Positions 27,202 through 34,973 of a stretch of 64,000 nucleotides of DNA are shown here, one piece after another. The stretch is from Rhodocyclaceae bacterium (lineage in GTDB: Bacteria > Pseudomonadota > Gammaproteobacteria > Burkholderiales > Rhodocyclaceae). Position 1 is the first letter of the stretch. Every line of letters starts with the position of its first letter. Position numbers and translations under genes: made by a program. The stretch is taken from assembly GCA_016704145.1 (NCBI GenBank), contig JADJAS010000007.1:1054001-1118000 (forward strand), read 5' to 3'. The notes under the pieces were generated by a model. That model was not told the DNA's origin. It saw only the letters and a program-made list of their open reading frames with translations, and made no database searches.

Positions 27202-28011
27202 TCAGTCCTCGTCCGGGCCGGCGGACAATTCTTCGAGCTTCGCCGGCGTGATGTCGAGATGCGCTTCGGCGAGCGGCGCCCAGGACGACCATTCCTCGCT
27301 GGCGCCGTCGCGCAGGCGGCGGGCCACGGCAATGAACGCGGCCAGCGCGGCGACTGGCGACGGCTCGCTCGCGGCGGCCGGCTTGTGGTGGATGGCCACC
27401 GCTTCCGCCACGTCGGGCGGCAGCTTCCAGTTGCGCGCGACCAGGGCGCCGACGGCGGCGTGATCGGCGCCGGTGGCGGCGTCGAGCCGTTGCGCGGCAT
27501 CGTCGAGGGTCACGGCGGATGCCTCGAACAGGCCGGCATGCTCGGGGAACCGACGCAGCACGATGGCGATGCCGACATCATGAACCAGCGCGGCCAGGTA
27601 GGCGAGGTCGGCGAAGCCGCGCACGCGGCTGACCCGGGCGGCGCGGTAGGCATGGTCGGCGGCGGCGGCCGACGCCGACCAGACGTGTTCGACGGCGCGC
27701 GGTGCGATGCCGGCCATCTGCGCGCGCAAGGCGTGGCTGGCGACGACCGCCAGGGTGCGGGTGCGGCCGAGGATGGTGATCGCCGCCTTGACCGAACGAG
27801 CCGGCGCGCGCGTGCGAAAGACCGGCGAGTTGGCCACGCGCATGAATTCGCCGGTAAGCGCCGGTTCCTGGCCGATCGCGTCGGCCAGTTCGCCCGGGCC
27901 GGCGTTGTCGTCGGCCGCCAGCGCCTGCAGCCGCAGCAAGGTCGCGCTCGGCGCCGGTAGCTTGACGCCGCTGGCCAGCACGGCGTCGAGCAGGGGGTCG
28001 CGTTCGGACAT
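27202..28011 (-). CDS. HDOD domain protein
   Basis: 269 residues from the ATG at 28011. An HDOD domain covers most of the protein: LPAPSATLLRLQALAADD, IGQEPALTGEFMRVANSPVF, SVKAAITILGRTRTLAVVASHAL, LAALVHDVGIAIVLRRFPEHA and the later VAEAVAIHHKPA. HDOD proteins are regulatory scaffolds related to HD hydrolases, usually without catalytic activity. No output domain is attached. Confidence 0.85.
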   Translation of the reverse strand: MSERDPLLDAVLASGVKLPAPSATLLRLQALAADDNAGPGELADAIGQEPALTGEFMRVANSPVFRTRAPARSVKAAITILGRTRTLAVVASHALRAQMAGIAPRAVEHVWSASAAAADHAYRAARVSRVRGFADLAYLAALVHDVGIAIVLRRFPEHAGLFEASAVTLDDAAQRLDAATGADHAAVGALVARNWKLPPDVAEAVAIHHKPAAASEPSPVAALAAFIAVARRLRDGASEEWSSWAPLAEAHLDITPAKLEELSAGPDED

Positions 28012-28022
28012 GGTCGGCGACC

Positions 28023-28514
28023 TCAGAACACGCCCATGGCCAGCCCGGCGGCCAGCGTGGCGCCGAGTTCGGTGCAGCGGGCCAGGTCTTCGGCGCCGAT
28101 CCGCTTGGGCGCGAGAATGGACTCCGGCGTCTGGGCGTGAGTGCGGACGATCAGCGGCGGTGCCACCGCCTTGAGCCGCCAGCCGGTGGCGATGCGGGCG
28201 ATCTGGCGCGCCGCGTTCTCGCCGTCGCTGCCGGTGCAGACCAGCATGCCGTAGGGCCGGCCATTGATGCGGTCGAGGCAGGCGTAATAGCTGCGATCGA
28301 AAAAATCCTTCAGCATGCCCGACATCGCCGCCAGGTTCTCCGGGGAGGCGAACACGTAGCCGTCGGCGGCCAGCACATCCTCCGGCGTCGCCGCCGAGGC
28401 ATTCAGGAGGCGTGTCGCCACGGCTGACTCCGCGGCCGCGCCCCTTGCCGCCGCCTCGGCCATCTGGCGAGTGCCACCGGTTAATGAATGATGGACGATC
28501 AGCAAGGTCTTCAA
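28023..28514 (-). CDS. Flavodoxin-like NAD(P)H-dependent FMN protein
   Basis: 163 residues from a TTG start (LKTLLIVHHSLTGGTRQMAEA) chosen because a strong GGGGAGGT lies just upstream; the first in-frame ATG is too far inside. FMN phosphate loop HHSLTGGTRQ and flavin-ring segment FASPENLAAMSGMLKDFFDRSYY resemble the flavodoxin/NADPH-dependent FMN reductase fold. ESAVATRLL comes from a dispersed-element copy. Redox partner unknown. Confidence 0.8.
   Translation of the reverse strand: MKTLLIVHHSLTGGTRQMAEAAARGAAAESAVATRLLNASAATPEDVLAADGYVFASPENLAAMSGMLKDFFDRSYYACLDRINGRPYGMLVCTGSDGENAARQIARIATGWRLKAVAPPLIVRTHAQTPESILAPKRIGAEDLARCTELGATLAAGLAMGVF
28408..28431 (-). repeat. Dispersed 24-bp element in flavodoxin-like gene
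   Basis: The 18-base core, GTCAGCCGT then GGCGACACG, is intact and the ends are changed. Read in sense as ESAVATR. Confidence 0.55.
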
Positions 28515-28542
28515 GCGACACCTCCCCACGGTCGTCCGGTGT

Positions 28543-29103
28543 TCATCGGCCCGGCACGGAACGCCGGCCCTGCCGGATCTCCGGCACGACATGCAACATC
28601 GTCCCATCGACGTCGAACCACAGATCGCCCTCCTGGACAGTGCAGTTAACCCGCATCGTTCGTGCCACCCGCACGGCCAGTTCCCTGGTCGCCTCGGCCG
28701 GCAGGTCAATGACCGCGAGTTTCGGTTGCTTGCACAGTTGCGCCTCGTTCTGTTCCCACCAGGTCTGCGCGACCCTGCCGCCATAAGTAAGCACTGACAC
28801 TTGCTCGGCGCGGCCGCAGGCGCGGCGCAAGCGCCGCTCGTCCGGCAAGCCGACTTCGATCCAGTCCACCACTTCGCCGGTCAGGCTGCGTCGCCACAGA
28901 TCCGGCTCGTCGTCGGTGGACAATCCCCGGCCGAACTCGAGCGCATCGTCGGCCGACAGCACAAAGGCGATCAGGCGCACCATCATGCGCTCGTCGGTTT
29001 CCGAAGGATGCCGCGCCAGCGTCAGCGCATGGCTGTGGAAGTAAGCGCGATCAAGGTCGGAGACCTGCAATTCCACCTTGAATATCGTCGATTTAAGTGC
29101 CAT
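28543..29103 (-). CDS. YaeQ family protein
   Basis: 186 residues starting MALKSTIFKVELQVSDLDRAYFHSH, with HPSETDERMMVRLIAF, EPDLWRRSLTGEVVDWIEVGLPDERRLRRACGRA and YGGRVAQTWWEQN. These are YaeQ signatures; the fold is related to PD-(D/E)xK nucleases, and the role is not established. Length is typical. Confidence 0.9.
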   Translation of the reverse strand: MALKSTIFKVELQVSDLDRAYFHSHALTLARHPSETDERMMVRLIAFVLSADDALEFGRGLSTDDEPDLWRRSLTGEVVDWIEVGLPDERRLRRACGRAEQVSVLTYGGRVAQTWWEQNEAQLCKQPKLAVIDLPAEATRELAVRVARTMRVNCTVQEGDLWFDVDGTMLHVVPEIRQGRRSVPGR

Positions 29104-29263
29104 TTGACGCTAACTTTTCATAACTTTATTTCATCTCGAGAACGGGATGTTTGAAACAATCTGTTGCAAATATAGCCCTGAACTTTCGCCAACAGTTGCC
29201 GTCATAGTAACTGTGTCGAGTACAAATCATTCAACAAGACAGCGCAGAGGGCTTGAAATTTCA

Positions 29264-29323
29264 ATGCAGAACCCCATTATCGAGAGGTTTCTCGCCGACT
29301 CCCGCCGTTACCTCGGCAGGTAA
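29264..29323 (+). CDS. Possible 19-residue leader peptide
   Basis: ATG-initiated MQNPIIERFLADSRRYLGR then TAA. AGAGGG lies 13 bases upstream, weak spacing for a ribosome site. It precedes two hairpins. Unsupported by homology, so only a candidate. Confidence 0.25.
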   Translation: MQNPIIERFLADSRRYLGR

Positions 29324-29360
29324 GGTCGGCAGAACAGGCAGCATGTAACGATCCCCATCG

Positions 29361-29389
29361 GTGACTGGTCCCCCTCCTCCCCCAGTCAC
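29361..29389 (+). other. Hairpin with pyrimidine-rich loop
   Basis: GTGACTGG pairs perfectly with CCAGTCAC around a 13-base C/T-rich loop. One base before a second, terminator-like hairpin. Confidence 0.6.
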
Positions 29390-29390
29390 C

Positions 29391-29417
29391 CGAAGGCCCC
29401 GCATGCCGGGGCCTTCG
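29391..29417 (+). terminator. Strong 11-bp hairpin, terminator-like
   Basis: CGAAGGCCCCG (29391-29401), five-base loop, CGGGGCCTTCG (29407-29417), then TCATTCC with only a weak T-tract. It could end the upstream leader transcript or act as an attenuator before the small gene at 29445. Confidence 0.55.
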
Positions 29418-29444
29418 TCATTCCTGGGAGGACTGGAGCAAGGC

Positions 29445-29639
29445 ATGGCGCAACAGAACATGAGTCTGATCGACGTCCTCAGGCCCCCCATCAATCGCTG
29501 GCTGGTCGAACTTGCCAGATCAAAATCGGCCCTGCCGGCCGGCGTGCGCGTCGTCCGCTTCGGCAACGGCGACGACGAGGAACTCGACCCCCCGGAGGCC
29601 GGTTCGTCGCGCAAGCCGAGGCAGAAACTCGCCGGCTAG
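29445..29639 (+). CDS. Small hypothetical protein
   Basis: 64 residues preceded by a good ribosome site (GGGAGGACTGGAG). It starts MAQQNMSLIDVLRPPINRWL and ends in a charged, Lys/Arg-rich tail after DDEELDPPE. No membrane segment or known motif. It lies downstream of two hairpins and upstream of the M48 lipoprotein gene. Real translation is likely given the ribosome site, but the function is unknown. Confidence 0.55.
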   Translation: MAQQNMSLIDVLRPPINRWLVELARSKSALPAGVRVVRFGNGDDEELDPPEAGSSRKPRQKLAG

Positions 29640-29732
29640 TAGCGCGCGGGCAGTACTCCTGTTACGCTTTCCGAAGAAGCCGGCCGGCCACCCGGGTCGA
29701 AGCGGCTTGTCTTGTCTTCGGAGCGCGTCACG

Positions 29733-31253
29733 ATGTTATCGATTCCCGAAAAACCGCGTCGACTTGCCCGGCGGATGCTGGCATTGCTGGCGGCGGCGCT
29801 GCTTGCCGCCGGCTGCGGCACCACCGTGGTCAACCCTGTCACCGGCCGCGCCGAGCGGACCGTGATGGATGAAAAGGACGAGATTGCCGAGGGCCGCAAG
29901 GCGCACGAAGGCATCCTGAAGGAATACGGCGTGGTTAATAACCCGCGCCTGCAAGCCTACGTAAACGACGTCGGCCAGCGCCTGGCCAGACAGTCGCACC
30001 GCGCCAACCTGACCTGGACATTCACGGTGCTGGATTCGCCGGAGATCAACGCCTTCGCCCTGCCCGGCGGCTATGTCTACATCACGCGCGGCATCATGGC
30101 CTATCTCGACAGCGAGGCCGAACTGGCCGGCGTCGTCGGCCACGAAATCGGCCATGTCACCGCCCGGCACAGCGCCCAGCGCGCCACCCGGGCACAGAAT
30201 GCCGGCATCGGCGTCATCGCCGCGACCGTGGCCGGCATCGTCGCCGAAGCCTACGGCCTATCTGGCGCCGGCCAGCTTGCCAGCCAGGTCTCGCAAGGTG
30301 TCGCCGCCGGCTATGTCGCCTCGTACAGTCGCGACCAGGAATCGCAGGCCGACGAGCTCGGCGCCGAATACCTGGCGCGCAACCAGTACAACCCGCAGAA
30401 CATGATCGACGTCATCGCGGTGCTGAAGAACCAGGAAAGCTACGCCGCCGAACTGGCCAAGGCCGAGGGACGGGCCGCCCCGGGCGGCGCCAACTGGCTG
30501 TCCTCCCACCCGGCCAGCGACCAGCGGCTGGCCGATATCAAGCGCACCGCCGCCAAGTACAAGGGCAGCTACGCCGACGACGGGCGGACGCGCTACCAGC
30601 AGGCCATCGAGGGCATGGCCTTTGGCGAGAGCCGCGAGCAGGGCGTCACGCGCGGCCGCCACTTCTATCACGAGGACCTCGGCATCGCCCTGACGGCGCC
30701 GCAGGGCTGGAAAGTCGACAACTCGCCGGAAGCCATCATCGTCGCCAGCGGCGCCGGCGACGCCGCCCTGGTCATCAAGCTCATCCCGCCCCAGGCCGGC
30801 GCGACCCACGATGAAATCATCAAGAACATGCTGCACCCGGTCGATGGCCGGGCGCAGCCGCGCAGCGTGAACGGCCTGGCGGCGACGCATTTCGCCGGCG
30901 TGGTGCGCAATTCGAAAGGCCAGCAGGCCAATGCGCGCGTCACCATCGTCACCGGGCCGAACAACCACCACTATCTGCTCCAGTACGCGGGGCGCGATGC
31001 CACTGCCTTGCAGCGCTCCCTCGGCCAGATCGGCGAGGCGGAAGCCTCGTTTCGGCCGCTTAGCGCCGCCGAGCGCCAGGCCGCCCGGCCGTGGGCGGTG
31101 CGCGTCGTGCCGATGCCGGCCGGCGGCTTCGCCGAACTGGCGCGCCACTCACCGCTGACGTCGCTGGCCGAGCAGCAGCTCCGGCTGATGAACGGCGCCT
31201 ACGGCGGCGCCACCGCGCCGAGCGCGGGCCAGCGCGTCAAGAACGTGCAATGA
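29733..31253 (+). CDS. M48-family metalloprotease lipoprotein
   Basis: 506 residues from the ATG at 29733, preceded by GGAG. The lipobox LLAAGC makes it a lipoprotein. The peptidase M48 domain has zinc motif HEIGH in VVGHEIGHVTARHSAQRA, and the third ligand in SRDQESQADELGAEYLA. LPGGYVYITRGIMAYLDSEAELA is also characteristic. The C-terminal 200 residues form a further domain. The family includes BepA/LoiP-type periplasmic quality-control proteases. Confidence 0.9.
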   Translation: MLSIPEKPRRLARRMLALLAAALLAAGCGTTVVNPVTGRAERTVMDEKDEIAEGRKAHEGILKEYGVVNNPRLQAYVNDVGQRLARQSHRANLTWTFTVLDSPEINAFALPGGYVYITRGIMAYLDSEAELAGVVGHEIGHVTARHSAQRATRAQNAGIGVIAATVAGIVAEAYGLSGAGQLASQVSQGVAAGYVASYSRDQESQADELGAEYLARNQYNPQNMIDVIAVLKNQESYAAELAKAEGRAAPGGANWLSSHPASDQRLADIKRTAAKYKGSYADDGRTRYQQAIEGMAFGESREQGVTRGRHFYHEDLGIALTAPQGWKVDNSPEAIIVASGAGDAALVIKLIPPQAGATHDEIIKNMLHPVDGRAQPRSVNGLAATHFAGVVRNSKGQQANARVTIVTGPNNHHYLLQYAGRDATALQRSLGQIGEAEASFRPLSAAERQAARPWAVRVVPMPAGGFAELARHSPLTSLAEQQLRLMNGAYGGATAPSAGQRVKNVQ

Positions 31254-31285
31254 AAAAACGCCGGGGGCGCCTGGCCACCGGCGTT
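31253..31285 (-). terminator. Rho-independent terminator for tpx
   Basis: Read on the minus strand: AACGCCGG, a 13-base loop, CCGGCGTT, then six T residues. It lies downstream of tpx and abuts the M48 stop codon, so it serves the leftward transcript. Confidence 0.8.
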
Positions 31286-31298
31286 CCGGGCACCACCG

Positions 31299-31322
31299 AA
31301 AGTCAGTGGCGGCACCACGCCG
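31299..31322 (+). repeat. Dispersed 24-bp element between M48 gene and tpx
   Basis: Variant with AGTGGCGGCACC in the middle, able to fold as GTGG/CCAC. Sits between convergent genes, next to the tpx terminator. Confidence 0.75.
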
Positions 31323-31347
31323 CCGCGGGTCGTGTCCCGACGTGTTA

Positions 31348-31848
31348 CTACGCCAGCGCCTTCAGCGCCGCCGCGTAATCGGGTTCCTGCTTGATCTCGG
31401 GAACCAGCTCCGAGTAGATCACCTTGTCGTTCTCGTCGACCACCACCACGGCTCGGGCGGTGACGCCGACCAGCGGGCCGCTGGCGATCTCGACGCCATA
31501 ATTCTTCATGAACTCGCGGCCGCGCATAGTGGAAAGATGCGCGACGTTCTTCAGTCCTTCCGTCGCGCAGAAGCGCCCGGCGGCGAACGGCAGGTCGGCC
31601 GAAACGACCAGCACGACCGTGTTGTTGATCTTGGCGGCTTCCTCGTTGAACTTGCGCGTCGAGGTGGCGCAAACCGGCGTGTCGAGGCTGGGCACGATGT
31701 TGAGCAACTTGCGCTTGCCGGCGTAGGTCTTCAACGTGGCCTGGCTAAGGTCGCCCGCCACCAGGGAGAAATCGGGTGCGGGCGCGCCCGCCTTGGGGAA
31801 ATTGCCGGAAACGTCGATGGGATTGCCGCCGAGGGTCACGGTGGTCAT
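31348..31848 (-). CDS. tpx: Thiol peroxidase
   Basis: 166 residues, ribosome site GGAG. Atypical 2-Cys peroxiredoxin: peroxidatic Cys60 in PSLDTPVCATSTRKF and resolving Cys94 in AAGRFCATEGLKNV, one less than in E. coli Tpx. It reduces hydroperoxides with thioredoxin. It adds to the peroxide-defence content of this window. Confidence 0.95.
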   Translation of the reverse strand: MTTVTLGGNPIDVSGNFPKAGAPAPDFSLVAGDLSQATLKTYAGKRKLLNIVPSLDTPVCATSTRKFNEEAAKINNTVVLVVSADLPFAAGRFCATEGLKNVAHLSTMRGREFMKNYGVEIASGPLVGVTARAVVVVDENDKVIYSELVPEIKQEPDYAAALKALA

Positions 31849-31993
31849 GGGTCAAACTCCTGTTGTCGTGTTGGGAACGGTTGGTTCTTTGATTTTTCGA
31901 TAACGGCGCCACGCGCGGGCGCTGACGCACTTTGCCACAGGCCGGCACCGCTCGGCAAGCACCGTGGTCGGCGCTCACCTGTAGAATCGGCAC

Positions 31994-32632
31994 ATGGACT
32001 ATCAGATCATCCCCGTCACCGCCTTCGCCCAGAACTGCACGCTGCTCTGGTGCGAGGAAACCCGCCAGGCCGCCGTCGTCGATCCCGGCGGCGACCTTGA
32101 CCGCGTCACCGCCGCGGCGGCCCAGCGCGGCGTGACCATCGCCAAGGTGCTGCTGACCCACGGCCACATCGACCATGCCGGCGGCACGGCGGAGTTGGCG
32201 AGGCGTTTTTCAGTGCCGATCGAAGGGCCGCAGCGTGGCGACGAGTTCTGGATCCGCCAGATGCCGGAGCAGGGTCAGGCTTTCGGTTTTCCCGCCTGCG
32301 ACGCCTTCACGCCGGATCGCTGGCTGGAGGAAGGCGACACGGTCGAATTTGGCAATGTCGTCCTGGAGGTGCTGCATACCCCCGGCCATACGCCTGGCCA
32401 CATCACGTTCTTCCACCGCCCATCGAAGCTGGCGCTGGTCGGCGATGTGCTGTTCGCCGGCTCGATCGGCCGCACGGATTTTCCCGGCGGCGACTATGAC
32501 ACGCTGATCCGCTCCATCCGCCAGAATCTCTGGCCGCTGGGTAACGACGTCGAGTTCATTCCCGGCCACGGCCCGATGTCCACCTTCGGCGAGGAACGGC
32601 GCAGCAATCCGTTCGTCGCCGACGGCGTGTAG
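31994..32632 (+). CDS. MBL-fold hydrolase, type II glyoxalase (GloC/YcbL-like)
   Basis: 212 residues. The metallo-beta-lactamase motif is LLTHGHIDHAGG, with further ligands in LHTPGHTPGHI, LVGDVLFAGSIGRTD and IPGHGPMSTFGEE. Size and motifs fit the short glyoxalase II group lacking the C-terminal helical domain. Divergent from tpx. Confidence 0.88.
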   Translation: MDYQIIPVTAFAQNCTLLWCEETRQAAVVDPGGDLDRVTAAAAQRGVTIAKVLLTHGHIDHAGGTAELARRFSVPIEGPQRGDEFWIRQMPEQGQAFGFPACDAFTPDRWLEEGDTVEFGNVVLEVLHTPGHTPGHITFFHRPSKLALVGDVLFAGSIGRTDFPGGDYDTLIRSIRQNLWPLGNDVEFIPGHGPMSTFGEERRSNPFVADGV

Positions 32633-32637
32633 CGAAG

Positions 32638-33057
32638 CTACTTCTTCAGCGAATCCCGGATCTCGCGCAGCAGCACGACGTCTTCGGGCGTCGGCGGCGG
32701 TTCTGCCGGCGCGGCGGCTTCCTCGCGCTTCAGCCGGTTCATCTGCTTGACCATCATGAAGATGATGAAGGCCAGGATGATGAAATTGAGCAGGATGGTG
32801 ATGAAGCTGCCATAGGCGAACACCGCGCCGGCCTTCTTGGCCTCGGCGAGCGTGGTGGCCGTCTGGCCGGCCAGTGGAATGAAATAGTTGTTGAAGTCGA
32901 GACCGCCGAAGATCTTGCCGACGATGGGCATGATCAGGTCGCCGACGATCGAATCGACGATCTTGCCGAACGCGCCGCCGATGATCACGCCAACGGCGAG
33001 ATCCATGACGTTGCCCTTGACCGCGAACTCCTTGAACTCCTGTACGAAACCACTCAT
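32638..33057 (-). CDS. mscL: Large-conductance mechanosensitive channel MscL
   Basis: 139 residues: EFKEFAVKGNVMDLAVGVIIGGAFGKIV is the conserved N-terminal helix and first membrane segment, GSFITILLNFIILAFIIFMMVKQMN the second. It opens on membrane tension to release solutes under hypo-osmotic shock. Length is typical. Confidence 0.95.
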   Translation of the reverse strand: MSGFVQEFKEFAVKGNVMDLAVGVIIGGAFGKIVDSIVGDLIMPIVGKIFGGLDFNNYFIPLAGQTATTLAEAKKAGAVFAYGSFITILLNFIILAFIIFMMVKQMNRLKREEAAAPAEPPPTPEDVVLLREIRDSLKK

Positions 33058-33126
33058 TGCTGTTCTCCTGTGTTGTTTTTGCTACGCTCCCCACTCTAAC
33101 AAACATCATGGAAAAATTTATGTGCC

Positions 33127-34158
33127 ATGAAGTGGCTTAAGTTAGCCGGAATCGTTATCACGCTGCTGATGATGCTGGTGGCCGGCACCACCGCCTACCT
33201 GCTGTTCGGCGACACCCGCTGGTTGGCGGCGGAACTGGCCCGGGCGGCACGCGAGCAATGGCAGCGCACGCTGACCATCGACGGCGGTATTGAACTATCG
33301 TTGTGGCCGGAACTCGGCTTTCGTGTCGGCAAGGCGCGTCTGTCCGAGTCCGGCGGCGACGAGACGTTCGCGGCCATCGAGAGCGCCCGGCTGTCCATTG
33401 CACCCTGGCCGCTGCTAGACCGGAAGATCGTCGTCACGTCCTGCGCGGTCGAGGGCCTGAACCTCGTGCTGATCCGCCGCCGTGATGGCACGCTCAACAT
33501 CGCCGATCTGCTGCCGGGGAAGGCGCCGGACCAAGGCAGGGCGCCCCGCCCGTCGTGGCGGATCGACATCGCCGGCGTCGGCCTGACCGATGCCCGCGTG
33601 GGCTGGCGCGACCAACGGTCGGACATGGCGGTGACGCTGACCATGCCGACCTTGACCACCGGCCGCATCGGCGGCGACCAGTTGGCCATCGACGACATCG
33701 CTGGCCGGCTCGACATCGCCCACCCGAAACTGCCGGCCAAATCCCTCGCACTGCCGATCGGCGGCCGACTCGCGGCGGACTTCGCCAGGTCGTCCGCCGC
33801 CGGCGCCCTGTCGGCCCAACTCGATGGATCCGGCATCGCGCTGAACTTCGAGGTGGCGCGCTTCGCGCCCTTGTCGCTCGCCTTCACGCTGGACATCGAT
33901 CGCATCGATCTCGACAAGTACCTGGCCAGGGACGGGCATGACGATGCTGGTCGCATCGACCTTGCGGCGCTGAAGGGACTGGATATCCGGGGCGACATCC
34001 GCATCGGCCGGCTCCGCTTCGGTCAGGTTGCGGCGAGCAACATCACGCTGGCGTTCGACGCCGCCGCCGGCGCGCTCGAGCTCACGCCACGCGCAATGTC
34101 CGGCGATACGGCTCGGCGGGATGATGGAAAGCGACCGGCCCGTCGGGCCGGGCATTGA
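33127..34158 (+). CDS. AsmA-family protein, C-terminally truncated
   Basis: 343 residues. Membrane anchor LAGIVITLLMMLVAGTTAYLL, then AsmA features LTIDGGIELSLWPELGFRVGKARL and NIADLLPG. AsmA proteins usually run to 600 residues or more. Here the family-like sequence stops around AAGALELTPRAMSGD, and the last about 25 residues are read from the antisense of the mlaF-like gene's 3' end. A C-terminal deletion is likely. AsmA-like proteins affect outer-membrane lipid transport. Confidence 0.7.
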   Translation: MKWLKLAGIVITLLMMLVAGTTAYLLFGDTRWLAAELARAAREQWQRTLTIDGGIELSLWPELGFRVGKARLSESGGDETFAAIESARLSIAPWPLLDRKIVVTSCAVEGLNLVLIRRRDGTLNIADLLPGKAPDQGRAPRPSWRIDIAGVGLTDARVGWRDQRSDMAVTLTMPTLTTGRIGGDQLAIDDIAGRLDIAHPKLPAKSLALPIGGRLAADFARSSAAGALSAQLDGSGIALNFEVARFAPLSLAFTLDIDRIDLDKYLARDGHDDAGRIDLAALKGLDIRGDIRIGRLRFGQVAASNITLAFDAAAGALELTPRAMSGDTARRDDGKRPARRAGH

Positions 34159-34888
34159 CGAACTGATGGACGAACTCGTCGCGCGAATCGAGCATCTCCC
34201 GCGCCGTGCCCTCGGCGACGACCACGCCGTCGTGGAGGAAATAGGCGTAATCGACGGTCTTGAGCGACTCGAAGACATCGTAGGTGACGACGATGGAGGT
34301 GATGCCGAGCGCGTCGTTGAGCGTGCGGATCAGGTTGGCGATGACATTGAGCGAGATCGGATCGAGGCCGGCGAAGGGCTCGTCGTACATGATCAGCATC
34401 GGGTCGAGCGCGATGGCGCGCGCCAGCGCCACCCGCCGCGCCATGCCGCCCGACAGCTCGTTGGGCATCAGGCGGCTGGCGCCGCGCAGGCCGACGGAAT
34501 TTAGTTTCATCAGCACCAGCCGGTGGATCAGGTCTTCAGGCAGGTCGGTCAGCTCGCGCATGGGGAAGGCGATGTTCTCGTAGACCGAGAGGTCGGAGAA
34601 CAGGCCGCCGGCCTGGAACATCATGCCCATTTCGCGGCGCATGTCGTAGAGCGCGTCGTTGTCCAGCTCGTGGATGGTCTTGCCGTCGACCGCCACCTTG
34701 CCGTGCTGGGGCCGGCGCTGGCCGCCGATCAGCTTCAGCAGGGTGCTCTTGCCGGAGCCGGAAACGCCGAGGATCGCCACCACCTTGCCGCGTGGCACGC
34801 GCAGGTTCACGCCGCGCAGCACCTGGTTGGCGCCGTAGGCGAAATGAAGATCGTCGATCTCGATGAGGTGTTCGCGGCTGCCTTTCAT
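34082..34888 (-). CDS. MlaF-like ABC transporter ATPase, orphan
   Basis: 268 residues. Walker A GVSGSGKST, Q-loop MMFQAGGLFSD, signature NELSGGMARR and Walker B LIMYDEPFAGLDP. The position of the switch histidine reads VVTYDVFES, so Tyr replaces His. It resembles MlaF of the phospholipid-transport system, but no mlaE or mlaD follows: the gene runs straight into the truncated asmA-like gene. The tail (YRRTLRVA) may be read-through into foreign sequence. Confidence 0.8.
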   Translation of the reverse strand: MKGSREHLIEIDDLHFAYGANQVLRGVNLRVPRGKVVAILGVSGSGKSTLLKLIGGQRRPQHGKVAVDGKTIHELDNDALYDMRREMGMMFQAGGLFSDLSVYENIAFPMRELTDLPEDLIHRLVLMKLNSVGLRGASRLMPNELSGGMARRVALARAIALDPMLIMYDEPFAGLDPISLNVIANLIRTLNDALGITSIVVTYDVFESLKTVDYAYFLHDGVVVAEGTAREMLDSRDEFVHQFVNARPDGPVAFHHPAEPYRRTLRVA

Positions 34889-34973
34889 GGTGGTGATTTT
34901 CTCAGACTTGGCGGCGCCATGCCAGAATCACGGCCATGACATCGCGGATTTGCATCGACCCGGACGGCACGAC

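Larger units (their letters stand above)
29104..29444. other. 341-bp interval with AT-rich promoter region and paired hairpins
   Basis: The first 160 bp are AT-rich and probably hold divergent promoters for yaeQ and the rightward transcript. A possible 19-codon frame and two consecutive hairpins, listed separately, follow before the small gene at 29445. The layout resembles a leader or a structured small RNA. Confidence 0.5.

Noticed and set aside
33900..34160. Frameshift as the cause of the short AsmA-like protein
   Set aside because: No frame beyond 34160 continues AsmA-like sequence; the following DNA is the conserved mlaF-like gene on the other strand.
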